From contig NC_135549.1 of the NCBI RefSeq assembly GCF_964340395.1, positions 23,533,342 through 23,597,341 on the forward strand: a stretch of 64,000 nucleotides of DNA, given 5' to 3'. A model generated the notes under the pieces. It saw only the letters and a program-made list of their open reading frames with translations, was not told the origin of the DNA and did not search any database. Shown in pieces: positions 21,043 through 35,800 of this stretch. The position numbers and the translations under genes were made by a program. Within the stretch, counting starts at the first letter, position 1. Every line of letters begins with the position of its first letter. This DNA comes from Glandiceps talaboti (Eukaryota; Hemichordata; Enteropneusta; Spengelidae).

Positions 21043-23793
21043 CTGTGAGGAAGCAATAAAATATACAATAAAAATACTGATAATGGAACAGATGTTAGAC
21101 TTTAACAATGTTTTTATGTGATGCATGATAATATTCACATAATGACAAATACATACACAAACCAATCAAACATGCAATAGGTTTTCTGTATTAGTAACTA
21201 GTATTGTTAGCATACTGGTTTGTGTACATGAACAAACATGTGCAGTAATGGTTTGCTGTTTGATATATCGTACAACATGGAGATCTGCTTTATACTGTGA
21301 CTATTAAGACTCAACATTTCAATCCCACATTCTCACATTTGTGCTATCTAATTGGTGAAGCCATAGGGATTACATGTAGATAAGATCAGTTCTTATTTGT
21401 TCATGACCAATGTTTTTCACCTAAATTCTCATCCTAATCCAACATATAGGCATTTAAGGTAATCAATACAAGGTAAGAACGCAATGTACAATTGTATACT
21501 TACCCTGTGTGTTTGCATTACCTGTAGGCTGAGCACCACTTGTAATAACTGTAGAAGTTGCTGAGGAGTTTGTCATGGCTGAAGCTGAACGACTTTGCAT
21601 TCGAAATCTACAAATGCAAATTCCTATAAATATAGCTATTGCACCTACAACGCTGACTATGATATAATGGACACTTGAACCGCTGGAATACTCATCATCA
21701 TCATAATAATCATCATCATAATCGTAGTTCCAGTTATCTGCCAATATGATAAATGTATTAAAAATTGTATGGCAAATCTAATTTTTAAAGTTAACTGAAT
21801 GAATGAATGAATCAATGAATGCAATAATGAACGTTTACATATACCAGAATAATATCCCCAAATTGGATTGTTGACATGTTGTACGGCAAAATTATTGTGC
21901 AAACCCAATTTAATTGCCCCTCCTGGGGCATCACATGTCTTGGGATAAAAGACACACTCCTCAATAACAAGAGTATTATTATAACAAAAGACTAAATTTA
22001 TACCATACATGTACTTACTATCAATCTCACAATAAGTTCCTGAATAGCCATAATTACATGCACAATATCCATATGAATCACAGTAACCATCATTGCATTC
22101 ATAACTCCATGTACAATCTGAATTTCTAACTTCACACTGTTTGCCCGAATAACTTGAAGTGCATGAACAGGTACCATCAGATTGACATACTCCACCATTT
22201 TGGCAATCCCAAGAATAATCACAATCAGCTTCTGGGTAAGGAATGTGGTAAGAATACTTTATATTTACATAAAATACTATTCAGTATTTTTTTCCTAGCT
22301 TGCTTCTTCAATTGCACCAAAATGAAAAATATGTACATGTACACATATTTCGCACTGCCCTCGTTACCGTTTGCTCTCATTGTGACTTTGTACTTTACAA
22401 TGTCTGAGGGGACTTTTAAACTTGACTAGCAGTATGATATTTTCTGACTCCCATTGACCCAGTAATCAACCTTTGTATATTTTACAGTTCACACTTTAAA
22501 ATTTGAATTTATATATGAGTAATAAACTCTGCTACAGTAGATGGATTAAAATGCCACATTTGTTTCTAATGTACCGTTCCCAAGTAAATACTATATGTTA
22601 CTGTCCTTTTGATTCTTAGAACCATGAACAATATATTCCTCATATACATGTATACAATCATAGATTTATTAATATTTTAATTCTCATAACAAATGACACA
22701 TTTAGCTTTAGTTTACAATTCATATTTTTAGCCCTAATTTGCATATTACTGATTAAATCATCATGAAATTAACAAATCTTAACTCATATCACATACATGA
22801 GGGGCAATCATTTTGCTTTGAACATTTTCCCAACTAGACACTGATAGTAATTTCCCCACCAAATATCAAGGCAATCTGTCTGGCAGTTTTGAGATTAAGT
22901 AACACACACACACACACACAGACAGACAGACAAACAGTCGGACAGATACCGCACATTGCGTATAGTACTACTGAACCTTATCAGTTCAGTTATCTAAAAA
23001 TCTAAGATTCAGTTTGCAGCTGGTTAGTCATAATGAAATTGTGATTGTCAGTTTTACTAACACTAATTCTGATTTTTAATAAATGATTTTGGCATGAGAT
23101 TCTCAATAAGTGAATTTGGATCATAAATCATTATACAAATGTATGAAAATCTAGTGAGTACTTACTTTTAGTCTCACAATTCCTTCCTTCATAATCAGTG
23201 TCACATACACAATATCCACCTGAATAAGTGACACATGTACCATGGTAATTACAGTCACTATCACCGGCGCAGGCCGGAATTTGCTCATCACACAGTGTAC
23301 CCGAATAACCAGTCCAGCATACACATTTGCCATCTGAACAGGACCCATAGTTACAATCATAGTTACTGGAGCAATCACTGCCAGTTGAAACTGAAAGTAA
23401 GAAATTGGTGCATACAATAAGAGCGTTTTAAAAATAAATGCCAAAGTGACAGCGGAATCAACTCATCTCAGAAACACGCCTAAGCATCAGTTTTCACTGA
23501 AAGAATTCTTACACCATACATGTAGGCTGGAATACATGTACTGCCATATTTACATAATTATGCAACCTTTTGTCATACATGTATGTATTTTTACCTTCCG
23601 TAAAAAGGTACATATACATGTATGTTATTTTTTAGGTGTGGATAGTGAGTATGTGTGTGTGTCTGTTTGTTTCTATATACCCCTATTATCAGGTGTAAAC
23701 TTTCTTTGACAACATTGACTTATACCATGACTTTGATATTCAGGGTCCAGTATCAAAAACCAGCCATTTCATATCATGAATCAGAATGGTTTG

Positions 23794-23872
<79 letters not shown>

Positions 23873-26800
23873 TTGTTGCTATGCACAAATTTCTTTTAAA
23901 TCGGGTTGCTATTCAGTAACATAGAAGTACATGTGCAATTGTTTAAGTAGTGTGTCTTCTATGAACACTTGTTGAATATGCATTTTACACAGAATCTTCA
24001 GTCATCATGGACACTTGGAAACAAATTTTGTAATCATTGAAAAGTGATGTCATGATTTTCCATCTTATACAGTACAGATCAAGCATAATACGATATTGTG
24101 CATGAACTATGCTTGCATCTTTAAAACACCATGCTGGAAAAGTTCATGAACAATGCTCTTTTGTGGTGTCCACAGAGCATCTCATTGATGGTGCATCAAG
24201 TTAACAATGCATCAGCATCTCATTATAAACATTGTATCTATTGGCATCTAGATAGCAGAGTACATGATTATTACTAAGTCACAAAGCATGTGTGCATAAA
24301 GTGCTGTTTATTTTGTATCAGAGATGCAAGCATTGTTCCATGCAGATGCTTTGATGATGCAATAACAACAGTGCATCAATGCATAGTTAGCACCCCAATA
24401 CGGCGTATTCCGGTTATCGAACTTCCGGTTGTTTCGCAGGAAAGTATCGCGAGAGGGCGCACCATATCTGACAAAGTGAGGGCCAGAATTTTCGTCATGG
24501 CATCTAATAGTATGGCGATGTATGAAGCTGTCAACAAAATGGGCGTAAAAGAACTCCGTGCATTCATAAAAGAGTGGAAAATTACTACTTCTAAATCTAC
24601 TAGATATCGCCAGAAATGCTGTAAACCTTGGTCTTGAAACACTAGAAAATGATAATTTTCTGAGAGAACGGAAGAGGAGACGAATAGTGGATGTCAAGCA
24701 TCAAAATATAGAACTAATCGACAGCGGAAACATTGAAAGTTGGACGGAGGACCTTCGAAATATACCCGATGTATACATGATAAACATATTTCTTTACCTT
24801 ACTGGTGTCTGTTGCTTGACAAAAGAACGATTAGAAAATTACAAATCTGACAACAGCTTCCAATCTGATTAAAATCCGATGTAGATGTTGGCTGATCGTT
24901 CATTGCTATTTTACCTTCGTTATTTTGCCTGAATTGACCTTCTTGGTACATGTTTACATTTTTTAGCTTGCCTGATTGCCTCCTCTATGATCAGGCTAAA
25001 AAATGTAAACATGTACCAAGAAAAATAATATCAGGCAAAATAACGAAGGTAAAATAGCAATGAACGATTAGCCGACATCTACATCGGATTTTAATCAGAT
25101 TGAACAGCTTCCAGCTAGTCATTGCAATATTGAGAGTTCGGTCGACAATTACCAAGCCACATGTTAATATTGTAACTGATGTCGCCGCATACTTAGGCCT
25201 TTCTTGTTTATTAGAACAGTGGTGTAGCACCACGGGTGAAATCATAAAACTTTGTCCGGAAAAAAACATTTCATGTACTGGTTATAAGTTGGCATAAACA
25301 TATTTGTATTGATATACTCATCTTTACTATCACACTTTGGTTAGCTTGCTATTCTTCATTCAGGACCATCAGTGTATAAAAAACCCCATTGAAGTCGGCA
25401 ACGAATCATAAATATTGTTGTACCACACCGCCCACCCCTTCAATGAATCGGCCTTCCATGTAACGTTTACGTGGTTCACTCATCATACCATGTCTTATAC
25501 CGATCTGATTAAAATCCGATGTAGATGTCGGCTGATCGTTCATTGCTATTTTACCTTCGTTATTTTGCCTGAATTGACCTTCGTGGTACATGTTTACGTT
25601 TTTGTCCTGATCGGTAGAGGAGGCGATCAAACATGTACCACGAAGGTCAATTCAGGCACAATAACGAAAGTAAAATAGCAATGAACGATTAGCCGACATC
25701 TACATAGGATTTTAATCAGATTGGTTTTATACAAGCTGCAATAACTGTAGCGTATATTGTGATTTTGAGGGTTCTTTCCTCTGTTTTTGTACCTTTTTCC
25801 GTTCCGATGTTTGACTGGAAGCAATCGCTACAATTTCTCCAACGGTAACGCAACTGGACGAGGTCACACTGAAAACGTGAGCGAGATGTCAGTGTACTAC
25901 CCGTTTCAAAATGTTGCTACTTTTGGGTTTTCCTCACGGTCGAATTGCAGAGCCAAACTTACGCGAAATATTAGGAGAACAAGAGGTTAATTTGCTATTT
26001 CGTTATTTGATGGGCGATAATGCAATATTATAGCGTAAAGTTACGGGGAATGACAGAAAATCTTTAGTCAGTGGTTACGATGCCTATAGACTCTATGCTT
26101 TGCAACAATGCTCTACAATTCTGGCCCTCACTTCCGGTTCTAAAACAGCGCCCCTAGTGGCCAAACAATCATATCTTTTATCTTTTCGGGGCTTCTTCGA
26201 TAACCGGAATACGGCGTATTCAATTGTGCAAGAATGATCCTTTTGTGATGTGCACATGTAGGTGATGTTTATGTAAGCTGCACTGTATGCTATGCCTCCT
26301 GTTTCAGGTTTTTTTCGCTCTGGAATGTGTCATTTCCTTTGGCCATGCTAAGTCTGACATCTGTGTCACTGATGTGTTTGAACACACAATAACAACAACA
26401 AGAATGGTATCCAACTGAAGCACAGAACCTTGTTTTATTTTTGCTACTGTAGTCGTTCAGCATATGAAATGAACCAAAAAATCCTCCTAACAAAGGAAGG
26501 AATTTTCTTCCTTCGAGCTTATGTACATGTACAGTATATGTAACACTCTGATACTGTCCCTACAAAATATTAGAAGCTTAACGGATGTTATGAGAGCCAA
26601 GTATTTAATCCCTTGATACACAGGAAGTGTATTTCAGTATGAATTACACCTTGGTGTGACGTCAGTGGGGTAAGTTTTCAAAAACACTCTATAATAGTCA
26701 ATTACATAATTGTTAATGCTGTCATGGTAGATTTACATAATTTCACATATAGTCTCAATCATAATACACTACTATCATCTTCTCTACCAAGAAAGATTCC

Positions 26801-29800
26801 AGATGTTCACTAGTCTTCTTTTTAAATCTTTGAAAAAATGTATTTTGTTATAAAACAAATTTGCTTTTGAAATGCAATTCACTGCTGCACAAAGTTATTT
26901 GAGATTTTTACGAGTCATTTGTTTAGCACAGGGCTAAGGGTCAATGCAAACTTTTTTGTATGGAAACAATGCACGGAGATGCATTTTGATTCAGTTCCGG
27001 CATTAGTTTTTGTATTTAATTATCATGTGCAATCAATTAAAGAAAGCATTTGGATCCAGCACATTTAACTGTAAGTGATGATTTTCATATTTTATGACAG
27101 TCTGAGAATATTTCCAGTTCACACGCATCACAATATCAGTGTTGCTTTCTGATCTATCCTATCAAATGCTATACTTCATGTATGATGTATGTGAAAATAA
27201 AGGGTACAACTCCCGTTGCACATCATGCATACCTGTACTCTCACAGTTTGTTCCAGTGTAACCATCATAACATGTACATTGGTAATCTACATCACAAGAG
27301 CCATGATAATTACAGTCATAATCTGATGTACACATTCTCATATCACATGATTTGCCATGCCAACCAAACCAGCATACACAGGAACCATCAACATCACAAA
27401 ATCCATTGCCGCAATGAAGGTCAGAAGTACAGTCAGCTTCTGTCTGTGTAACTGGAAATAAGTACTAAACCATATCAGTAACATTACATGTATGTCATTC
27501 TTAATCTTACTGGATAAATACTGTAGCCATCGTACAATGTTTTTCAGGTGGAATATCCCAACAGTTGAACGGCCAGGGAACACTGCTTCATTGTAAATGG
27601 GACACAGGTTTACAAATATTGCAGTTTTGACAGATATTAGCAACCGAATGGAATTAAATTTCAGCATAGTTGAACAATACGAATTTGACGTTTTTATTTA
27701 TAATGACAAGAGTTAAAAAATAACGAAAAAACAACAATTGACTTGTAAAAATTGAAAAATATGAAAAATATGACATATTAATATACACATGTATCAAATT
27801 TCATCATAACATAAACAAACAATATTTTAATGTTTTTGCTGATATGTTGAATATATAAAGGACAAACTGTGAAAATATGGAGTCAATACCTTCATTTTTA
27901 TTATTTCAAGTTATGACATTTTTACTAAGTACAGAATGGGGATGGAAAAATACAATGTAGCCTGTGCAACAACCTTAAATGATTTTGAGAGAATATAGTG
28001 ATATAGACAACCTCTCTTAGTGAATTGTCTACTGCTGTCTAGCACCCAGATAAAGATCTACATGTAGATCACCATAATTTCGACTAATCAGGTATATGAA
28101 TTGTTCAGAATAAGACTAAGGTAGGTGGCAGAGTCTCTGGTGGGGGTGGAGGCATACGTTAGAAAAACAGTTTTTGTTTTGATCATGTCTTTTATTCAAA
28201 AGCAGCATCCTTGTTCTCCAGTTCTTACATTGTCAGTTGAATCACTACAGGTCATATGTTAAAGGATGGTACAAGACATTTTTGTATTCGGCAATCACTC
28301 TGTATAAAACTATCATTAATGTACAATGTATTCAGCAATCATCGTTAGTTAATTATCATCATTACATGTATGTCTGTGTGTACATATTTATATATATTAT
28401 AATTAATATCAACTTATATTAAGGTAGTTAAATACAAATGTAGTATAAGATCTACCCTCATTTTCTTACCTACATACTTTCATTATAAAAAACTGAATTT
28501 ATGTACTGAAAATATATGCAATAAAATTTGGGGGTCACCAAATTGGGTAAAAAGTCAGGATAACTCAAATTCTAATTTCTAACTCTAGAAAAATAGTTAC
28601 CGCATGATATTTATCATGAAGTCTATTCAGTTCAATTTTCTGGTTTTGGGTCATTATGAGGGTTAAAAAGCCATGATTTTTTGTAAATAAAAAAGTTCAA
28701 AGTAAAAAGAAATGACAGCTTGAAAAGTAATCGACCGAATGGCTGAAATTTGGTGTGCAGGTATTCTAAGGTATCTGAATGAAGAATTCTTCAAAGAAAA
28801 TTTAAAGACGTCGAAAAATGTGCTGTGGTATCATATTATACCCATGTCATTTTACAATACTTGGGATAAAGTAGATTTTATTAGTACAGTAAAGTTGCTC
28901 ATGCAGCTAGGGGAATTTGACTACACTTGAATACATGTGCAAATGATCGATCGCAAGAAAAATGGCTTCATATATTTGTAACATTATGACTCCAATATGG
29001 TGATGGTTATAGGGATGCAAGATCTAACATGGGGGCGAAGGAGGTAATTGCCAAATGATGCCTTTTACATTGTAACTCACACACAAGAAATGTGGATATG
29101 CTGTCACAGTTACGATCAGCTGTTTTGAACTATAGGGGTAGTAAGGATTGCAGTCCTACCTCCATTTCTGAACACAAATCATTGTCCTTGCTTTGGAATG
29201 GTATGTTTTTAACATGAAAGTTGAACAAAAATATGTTCTTGTCTTGCCTACAACAGTTTTAGAATTAACATCATGAATTAACCTTCGCCACATTTAGGTT
29301 TTTTTCTGCATGCACATCTGTTACTAAGGGTGTTGTTGGTGGGACTTTTGCTGTACCGTGTGACCTAAGTTCAGATCAGAGTACCGCACTTACCCACTAC
29401 ATAAACTTGACTGGCGAGCCCAAGTTTAAGTCTCTGTTACATAGTTTGTAAGAGTCGGTTTTAAACCACAATCACTATGTCTCTCCAACTTCTCGGCAAG
29501 AACATCAAGTTCTAAAATTCAACGTATGGGTCGCTCACTAACTTTCAGATCATTTCAAAGTTGAAGTTGTCAACTTTCTAAACATTGGGAGCATTCTACT
29601 ACTGTCTGAGGCAAAAATATAGCTTTTCTGAGGTAAAACCAGAAATTAAATCCCGATATCTGAAAATTCCTTATCATACCCAAGAATACATTGAATCAAA
29701 AGACAATAATTCTAACCCACAATTACTGATTTGTCAGTCTCGAAACTTGCTATGTCCATACACAGTGTATGCCAAGCTCAATACACGGTGATCAGTATAT

Positions 29801-32800
29801 CGCACTCCTTGACTGACCGAGTCAGAAAAAATAGGTAAAACTCACTGTCATAAATCAATTTATAAATCCATATGAGTTTTGCAACAACTAAAGTAGTCCC
29901 TTTACAGACCATTTCCTTCAGATGTACAAAATGTAGGCTAAAACAATAGGGAATTCCAGACAGTCAAAGGTATTTGAAACCATATACATGTATACAGTCC
30001 ACAGGTGAGTGCGTACTCACTAGATTAGATTAGAACACTCTTTTATGTGCGCAGTGATGACACACAGTAAAAATACCAGTTTTCAACTTATTTCACCAAA
30101 ATTTATTTCTATACTTACAAAATCAGGATCCTGCAGTACATTTTAATATTAAGTTACCATGAGATGATGCCGTACTGAATTCAAGTTTTGTTCCAAACAC
30201 AAAGTTGACAAATCTTCATGGAAGACATACACTGTAGACCCTCTCAAAAGTTACTGAATGGAGACGTGGTTTAAAAGAAATTGATGGCAACAAATAAATA
30301 CTACAAAGTATCTGTGATAATGCAGGGAATTACTGAATTTCAGTAACTTAACCTGAAGATCCAGGCTAGGTCAAAGGTCAATGTCTAAAAATTAAATTTT
30401 AAAACTGGCAATATAGGTGTAGACACTTTGATGTAGTCTCCATGTATTAACATTTTTGAGTTAATTGATAAATCATAATTGTTCACTACAAATATACCTA
30501 CCATTGAGTAAAAAGTGAGCATAAAAAATAAAGCTTGCATGTGTATGTTTATCTGGTTCTGCATTACCTATATAGACATGATCTGAAAGACATTAGCCAC
30601 ACATAATTGCTACAAAGTGTCTGTAATATGTAAGTAATAGCTTAATTTTGATGTTCTATAAATAAAGTCTATGATTGAAGTTGTTTAGTTGAAATATATT
30701 TCCATATATATAAAAACAAATTAACGTGCATACATCCCACGGTTTCTCCCCTTTGTGTCACATTTGAAAGAAATCTGATATTTCGTGTCGGAGAAATGAC
30801 GTATATTACACAAGGAAGAATGGATGGACAGACACACAGACAGACAGAGCCCATTGTACATGTAATAGCACCCCCTTTGTGGAGCTAAAAAATGTTATCT
30901 GTAAAGTCAACATTAACTGCATACTTCAGCAGGGTTGACAATTCTTTGTCAACAGATGGCTCCACCAATCAGAACATGTGATCCTATGGACATACATGTA
31001 TATTAACTAATACTACTAAGAAGTCAATTTGTTGACAAAGGCACATAACAATTTCTAAATTTGTGTTTGTGTTTGTAACAAAATGTCAATTTGATACAAT
31101 ATTTATCCAACACAGATGAAGGTTCATTGATTGAAAACAAATACGGGCATCTGATCTTTCCCATCACATGATACAGATGATACTTGACTAGATACAGTAA
31201 ACTCTTCACCAAATTCCTACTTACTCTCACAGCTTGCTCCTGAGTAACCACCATCACATATACATAGGTTAATGGAACTACAATAGCCTCGATAATTACA
31301 GTCAACATTGGATGAACAGCGGTTTATATCACAGAACTGGCCCTGCCAGCCTTCAAGACAAGAACAGGCACCTCCAGTGCAGTTTCCATTGTTGCAATCC
31401 AAGTTGGAAGTACAGTCAGGAGCATCAGCTGTCATTTATTGGGGAAAAATAGCGCAAATGTTGCGTTGTTGCACAACTTCATGTTCAAGTTGTAACCAAA
31501 ATAAAATTTTAATTCCAAATTTCCATCATAATAATTCAGGCATCCTATGTTGGCAGTGTACTTAATCAAGATAAGTATAGTAACATCCTAATCAAACTTT
31601 AAAGTGATGTGTCTACAAGGTTTTGTACTTCTTTATTTTTTTAAATCAACTTGAAACTCAGTCATACCAATGTAACACATTAACTTTTTGGGTTGTCTTA
31701 TTGTAATATTTTAAATGCCAGCTATATTCAGTTTATATGGGTAGGTTATGAAACAGCTGTCTTACAACATATTACATAATCAAGTCATAAACTAAACTGG
31801 CCATGCTACATAGAAATAGTAAAGTAAACATTATATTAATGAGGACAAATCTACACATTCTCAACAAAGTTAAGCTCAATCTACTTTCAAAGTTGAAGAT
31901 TTTTGAGGAAAACCAATGATATAGAATAACACTTCTAGAAACATCTCACCAAGTTTCAGATTCATTCACTTAGTACTTTTTTGAGATTTTTACATCTAAA
32001 TTCCATGTCACTGATGAGATCATTATGTGCTTAATATTTCATCATTTACATCATCATGTATACATCCCTAGATGCATCCCCGTCAAATTTCAGTCCAATC
32101 TGCTCATTAGTTTAGGAATTTAAGACTTTTGACCAAAAAGACACATTTTAGCCCTAATTTGCATATCACTGATTCTTAGTATAAACACCCTGAAGAATGT
32201 TTCACCCAAATTTCAGCCCAATCTGCCCAGTAGTTTTTAAGTTTAAACTTATTGACCAAAAAATCACATTTTTTTTACCCAAATCACACACCGGTGACAA
32301 GATCATTTTGATTTGAACAATTTCCCAACTACATGTAGACACCCAAGGTAATGCACCCACAAAATATCATGGTAATTGGTCCAGCAGTTTTTGACTTTAA
32401 GTTGTTTACACACACACACACATACACACACAGACACCAGGCGATCCCTATAGCACTACTGAACCTCAGTTCAGTTGTGCTAAAAACGAATTAGAAAAAT
32501 GATTACACATATAAAATCACCCTTCTTGGCAGAAATTTCAATGCTGTACATTTGTCAGTAGTGCATGTTCATTTGTGGATTTTATACTTATCACATCTCT
32601 GTACATGTTTATAATTGTCATCACAGGATTACTGGAATAAAATAATAGCACCAGTGGTGTTATAGTACAACTGTACAATTTACTTTAATTTTGCAAATGT
32701 TTATCCACTTGCCTTAACGATCTACTGTTAGCTGTACAATACATGTAAAGGCCATTATTTGGCTGTTGTTATGGATGTGGTCTTGTTGCTAGTCACACAT

Positions 32801-35800
32801 GTACATGTACTTTAAGTTTTGATTGTGTATCAACTTGTCTATCAATGCTAGTTGTTACCTATGCAAAACTTATACCATTATTTGGTAATTGCTAGGTACC
32901 TGGACTTGTGGCTATGCATATGTAAATGTCAAAACATCGTGTTTGTTATTGTTTGAAATAATTTGAAATAATTTTCGCTTTCCTGAGAAAACTTATTATT
33001 ACTGTTATGCAAACCACACGAATAAATTATGCAAATGTACACCGTGCAAACAAAACAATCTGGGGAGAACACTGAGTAACGATAGTGTGGGTGGAGGGTC
33101 TATGCATCAGCACATGCCCATGCACAGTAAGGTACAACAGTCTTGAGAAAGATACTTATTGATTGGTTAACTCTGGCATTTTAAAGCACTAGACTTGAAT
33201 GAGTAGTTCTATTGTACAGGGTTAGATATGGGAAGAAGGCGATCACTCTTGGAACAACAAAATCAAAAACAAATGACAATAAATGATGAAGTAGAGGTAA
33301 ATAAAGAAATAGAGTTGTATTCATCACATCAGATTTTAATCAGATTGGGCATGCATGTGTTTGTTTTGAATATTTATACCTTGTCTATCAATAACCCTGT
33401 TGTTATCTTTGCAATATAGTATACACCATTATATGGCTGTTCGCTATGGGTGTGGTCTTGTTGCTAGGCATGTGTGCTTATATTTTTAAATGTTTATCAT
33501 TTTCCTTCCAAATAATTTTATTTTTTCATTTGAATGTTGCTAAGGGCATGGTCATGGTTGCTAGGGTCATTTGTAGAAAACATATTGACACCTGTAGAAA
33601 CATGCTCATCAAATTTCAGCTCCATTCACTAAATAGTTTTTGAGATATAAGTTACGCTAACCACATGTATATGGCTAAGTAGCTAACGATTTTGATGAGT
33701 AATTTGCATAATTGACAGGGGTTTTTTTTGGTGATCAGTACAGGCACTATCTTAAGGATGTAATTCTCAAACTTCAGATAGCTTACTAGTTACTTAAATC
33801 AATAACACAGCACATGTGCGTAATATCATTTGATGATGTACTTTTGATTGCAACGAGTTATTTGCATTATCAATAATGTTGTTAATTAGGCAATATGCTA
33901 TTGAAATTTCATTGACTTGGTATGCATGTACACATTGACAATGGCAATACAGTGCAGCTAACATAAAACATCACCTGAGTGCATGCATCACAAAAGGATC
34001 ATTCTTGCACAATAGTGGTGCTAACTATGCATTGATGCACTGTTGTTGTTGCATCATCAAAGCATCTACATCAAACAATGCTTGCATCTCTGATACAAAT
34101 AAACAGCACTTTATGCACACATGCTTTGTGACTTAGTAATAATCATGCACTCTGCTATCCAGATGCCAATGTTTATAATAAGATGCTGATGCATTGTTAA
34201 CTTGATACACCATTTATGAGATGCTCTGTGGAAATTGAATGCTGTTTTTAAGTCTTTTTACATACACTAATCCCCAAGACCATTGTTCATGAACTTTGCC
34301 TGCATGACACTTTAAAGATGCAAGCATAGTTCATGCACAATATCCCATTATGCTTGATCTGTACTGTACATGTGTCATGACAAACATGTATCATATACAT
34401 TGTACATTCTTTACAATGTACATGTATACTACAAATTTATGTGATGTAGCACATATGTTAGTGACAACAAAGGATATATGAACCGCAATCCTTACAGACA
34501 GATTCAATTTACATCTGGCTTAAGATTGAATTTACCTTTGTCATTGTTTTATAAATACAGGTCTTGGAGTACAGTCTGCACACACATCCACAGTGTGGGG
34601 CCACTATGTTTATCATATTTGACACTAATTACTCTATAAGACATTTGAGTTGGAAAAACAAGTTTGTCCAAATAATGTCATCTTTATACAATTGCTCCTA
34701 ATGTCATGAGACCCCCCCCCCCCCCCCCCATTGTTAAAGGTTTTGAAACAATCTTAAGTCACTGCCTAGGTAAAGACTGGCGGGTACAAAGAATCTCATT
34801 AAATTTAGTCACTACATACTACATTTGTTCATTGATTCAGACAGTGACTTCATATTGATAAATTTGCCTATTCATTCTGATTGTGTATTTATTCATTTTA
34901 ACAAACACAGGAATCTTACCTATACTGTTCTGGCATCTGTCACCTGTAAAATCTATGCTGCACACACAATATATCTCACCCAAGTAGGCACTACATGTTC
35001 CACCATTTTGACATACATTTTCTGTACACAGATCTATACATATAATGGAAAAGAAGAAAAAGAAATTATGATACATATACATTTCTCATCATAATTGATT
35101 TCAACATATATGGTAAGTGTATGCATATTTTTGATATATTTGCTTTATCAGTGTCAGCTGAAACACGGAACTGCCCTACGGGTATATAAAGAGGATTATG
35201 GCTAATCTATGCAAAGGCGGGAAATTCAAACTGCTGTACAGAGCACTAGCTTCTGGGTCTTATTTTCAGCATTTTTTCTGTACTCCGAGAAACACACAGG
35301 TCATGAATCATGTACACATTGTTTGTGAATGTCATAGGATGGTAATTTGATACACTAATTAGTTGAAAATCAATCAGTTTGTACCATAGAATGTAAAAAC
35401 CTTTCAAAATGAGACAAATTCTCCTGCAAACAGGTGTTTAGATTGTGTGTCACTCAGGATTATTCAAATATGTGACATTTGCATGTGAACATCCCAGATA
35501 GGGAATGTTTATATTTTGGTGATTACTTGCCAGTGAGTCACCACAAGTTCTCCACCTCCAAAACATACAGTCAGTCATATGCAAAATAGGGTGCCAGGCA
35601 CCAGACTGTTATGCCTATAAGTTTTCGTTTGTGACTTGATGTCAATTTTGTAGCTTTCCTTCTGTCTACCTTTTTGCTTAGTGTAAACCAGTTTCATTTT
35701 ATTACTTTTATCATTGTGTGATTGTTAATGTTATGGTGCTTGAGGGCCTCAATGGAAAGAAGTGTTTCATTTACTTATTTGAGCTACCCTTACACATTAC

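Larger units (their letters stand above)
24395..26220 (+). mobile_element. Decayed DNA transposon with 25-bp terminal inverted repeats
   Basis: Both ends carry a 25-bp inverted repeat beginning AATACGGCGTATTCCGGTTA. It contains coding remnants (24497-25300 and about 25910-26032) and two inserted foldback MITEs. It sits inside a mariner-like MITE, so the boundaries are clear. Which superfamily moved it is not determined; the target duplication is not clear. Confidence 0.7.
24070..26285 (-). mobile_element. Tc1/mariner-like MITE, inverted copy, split by a later insertion
   Basis: Left part 24070-24395 and right part 26220-26285 together match the reverse complement of 19347-19766. They are bounded by TA|CAGTACAGATC and AGCTGCACTG|TA. 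The middle is a separate 1.8-kb element. The MITE was therefore present before the larger element landed. Confidence 0.75.
23391..27232. other. Gene B intron 4, filled with nested elements
   Basis: Contains a palindromic TTCCGTAAAAAGG block (23597), a (TA)n tract (23797-23870) and the nested transposon complex 24070-26285. The rest, 26290-27230, is AT-rich with nothing recognised. Confidence 0.7.

Noticed and set aside
28237-29800. Small open frames in gene B intron 3 (for example 28739-28930 and 29585-29791)
   Set aside because: No conserved domain, no splice context and no paralog match; consistent with chance in AT-rich DNA.
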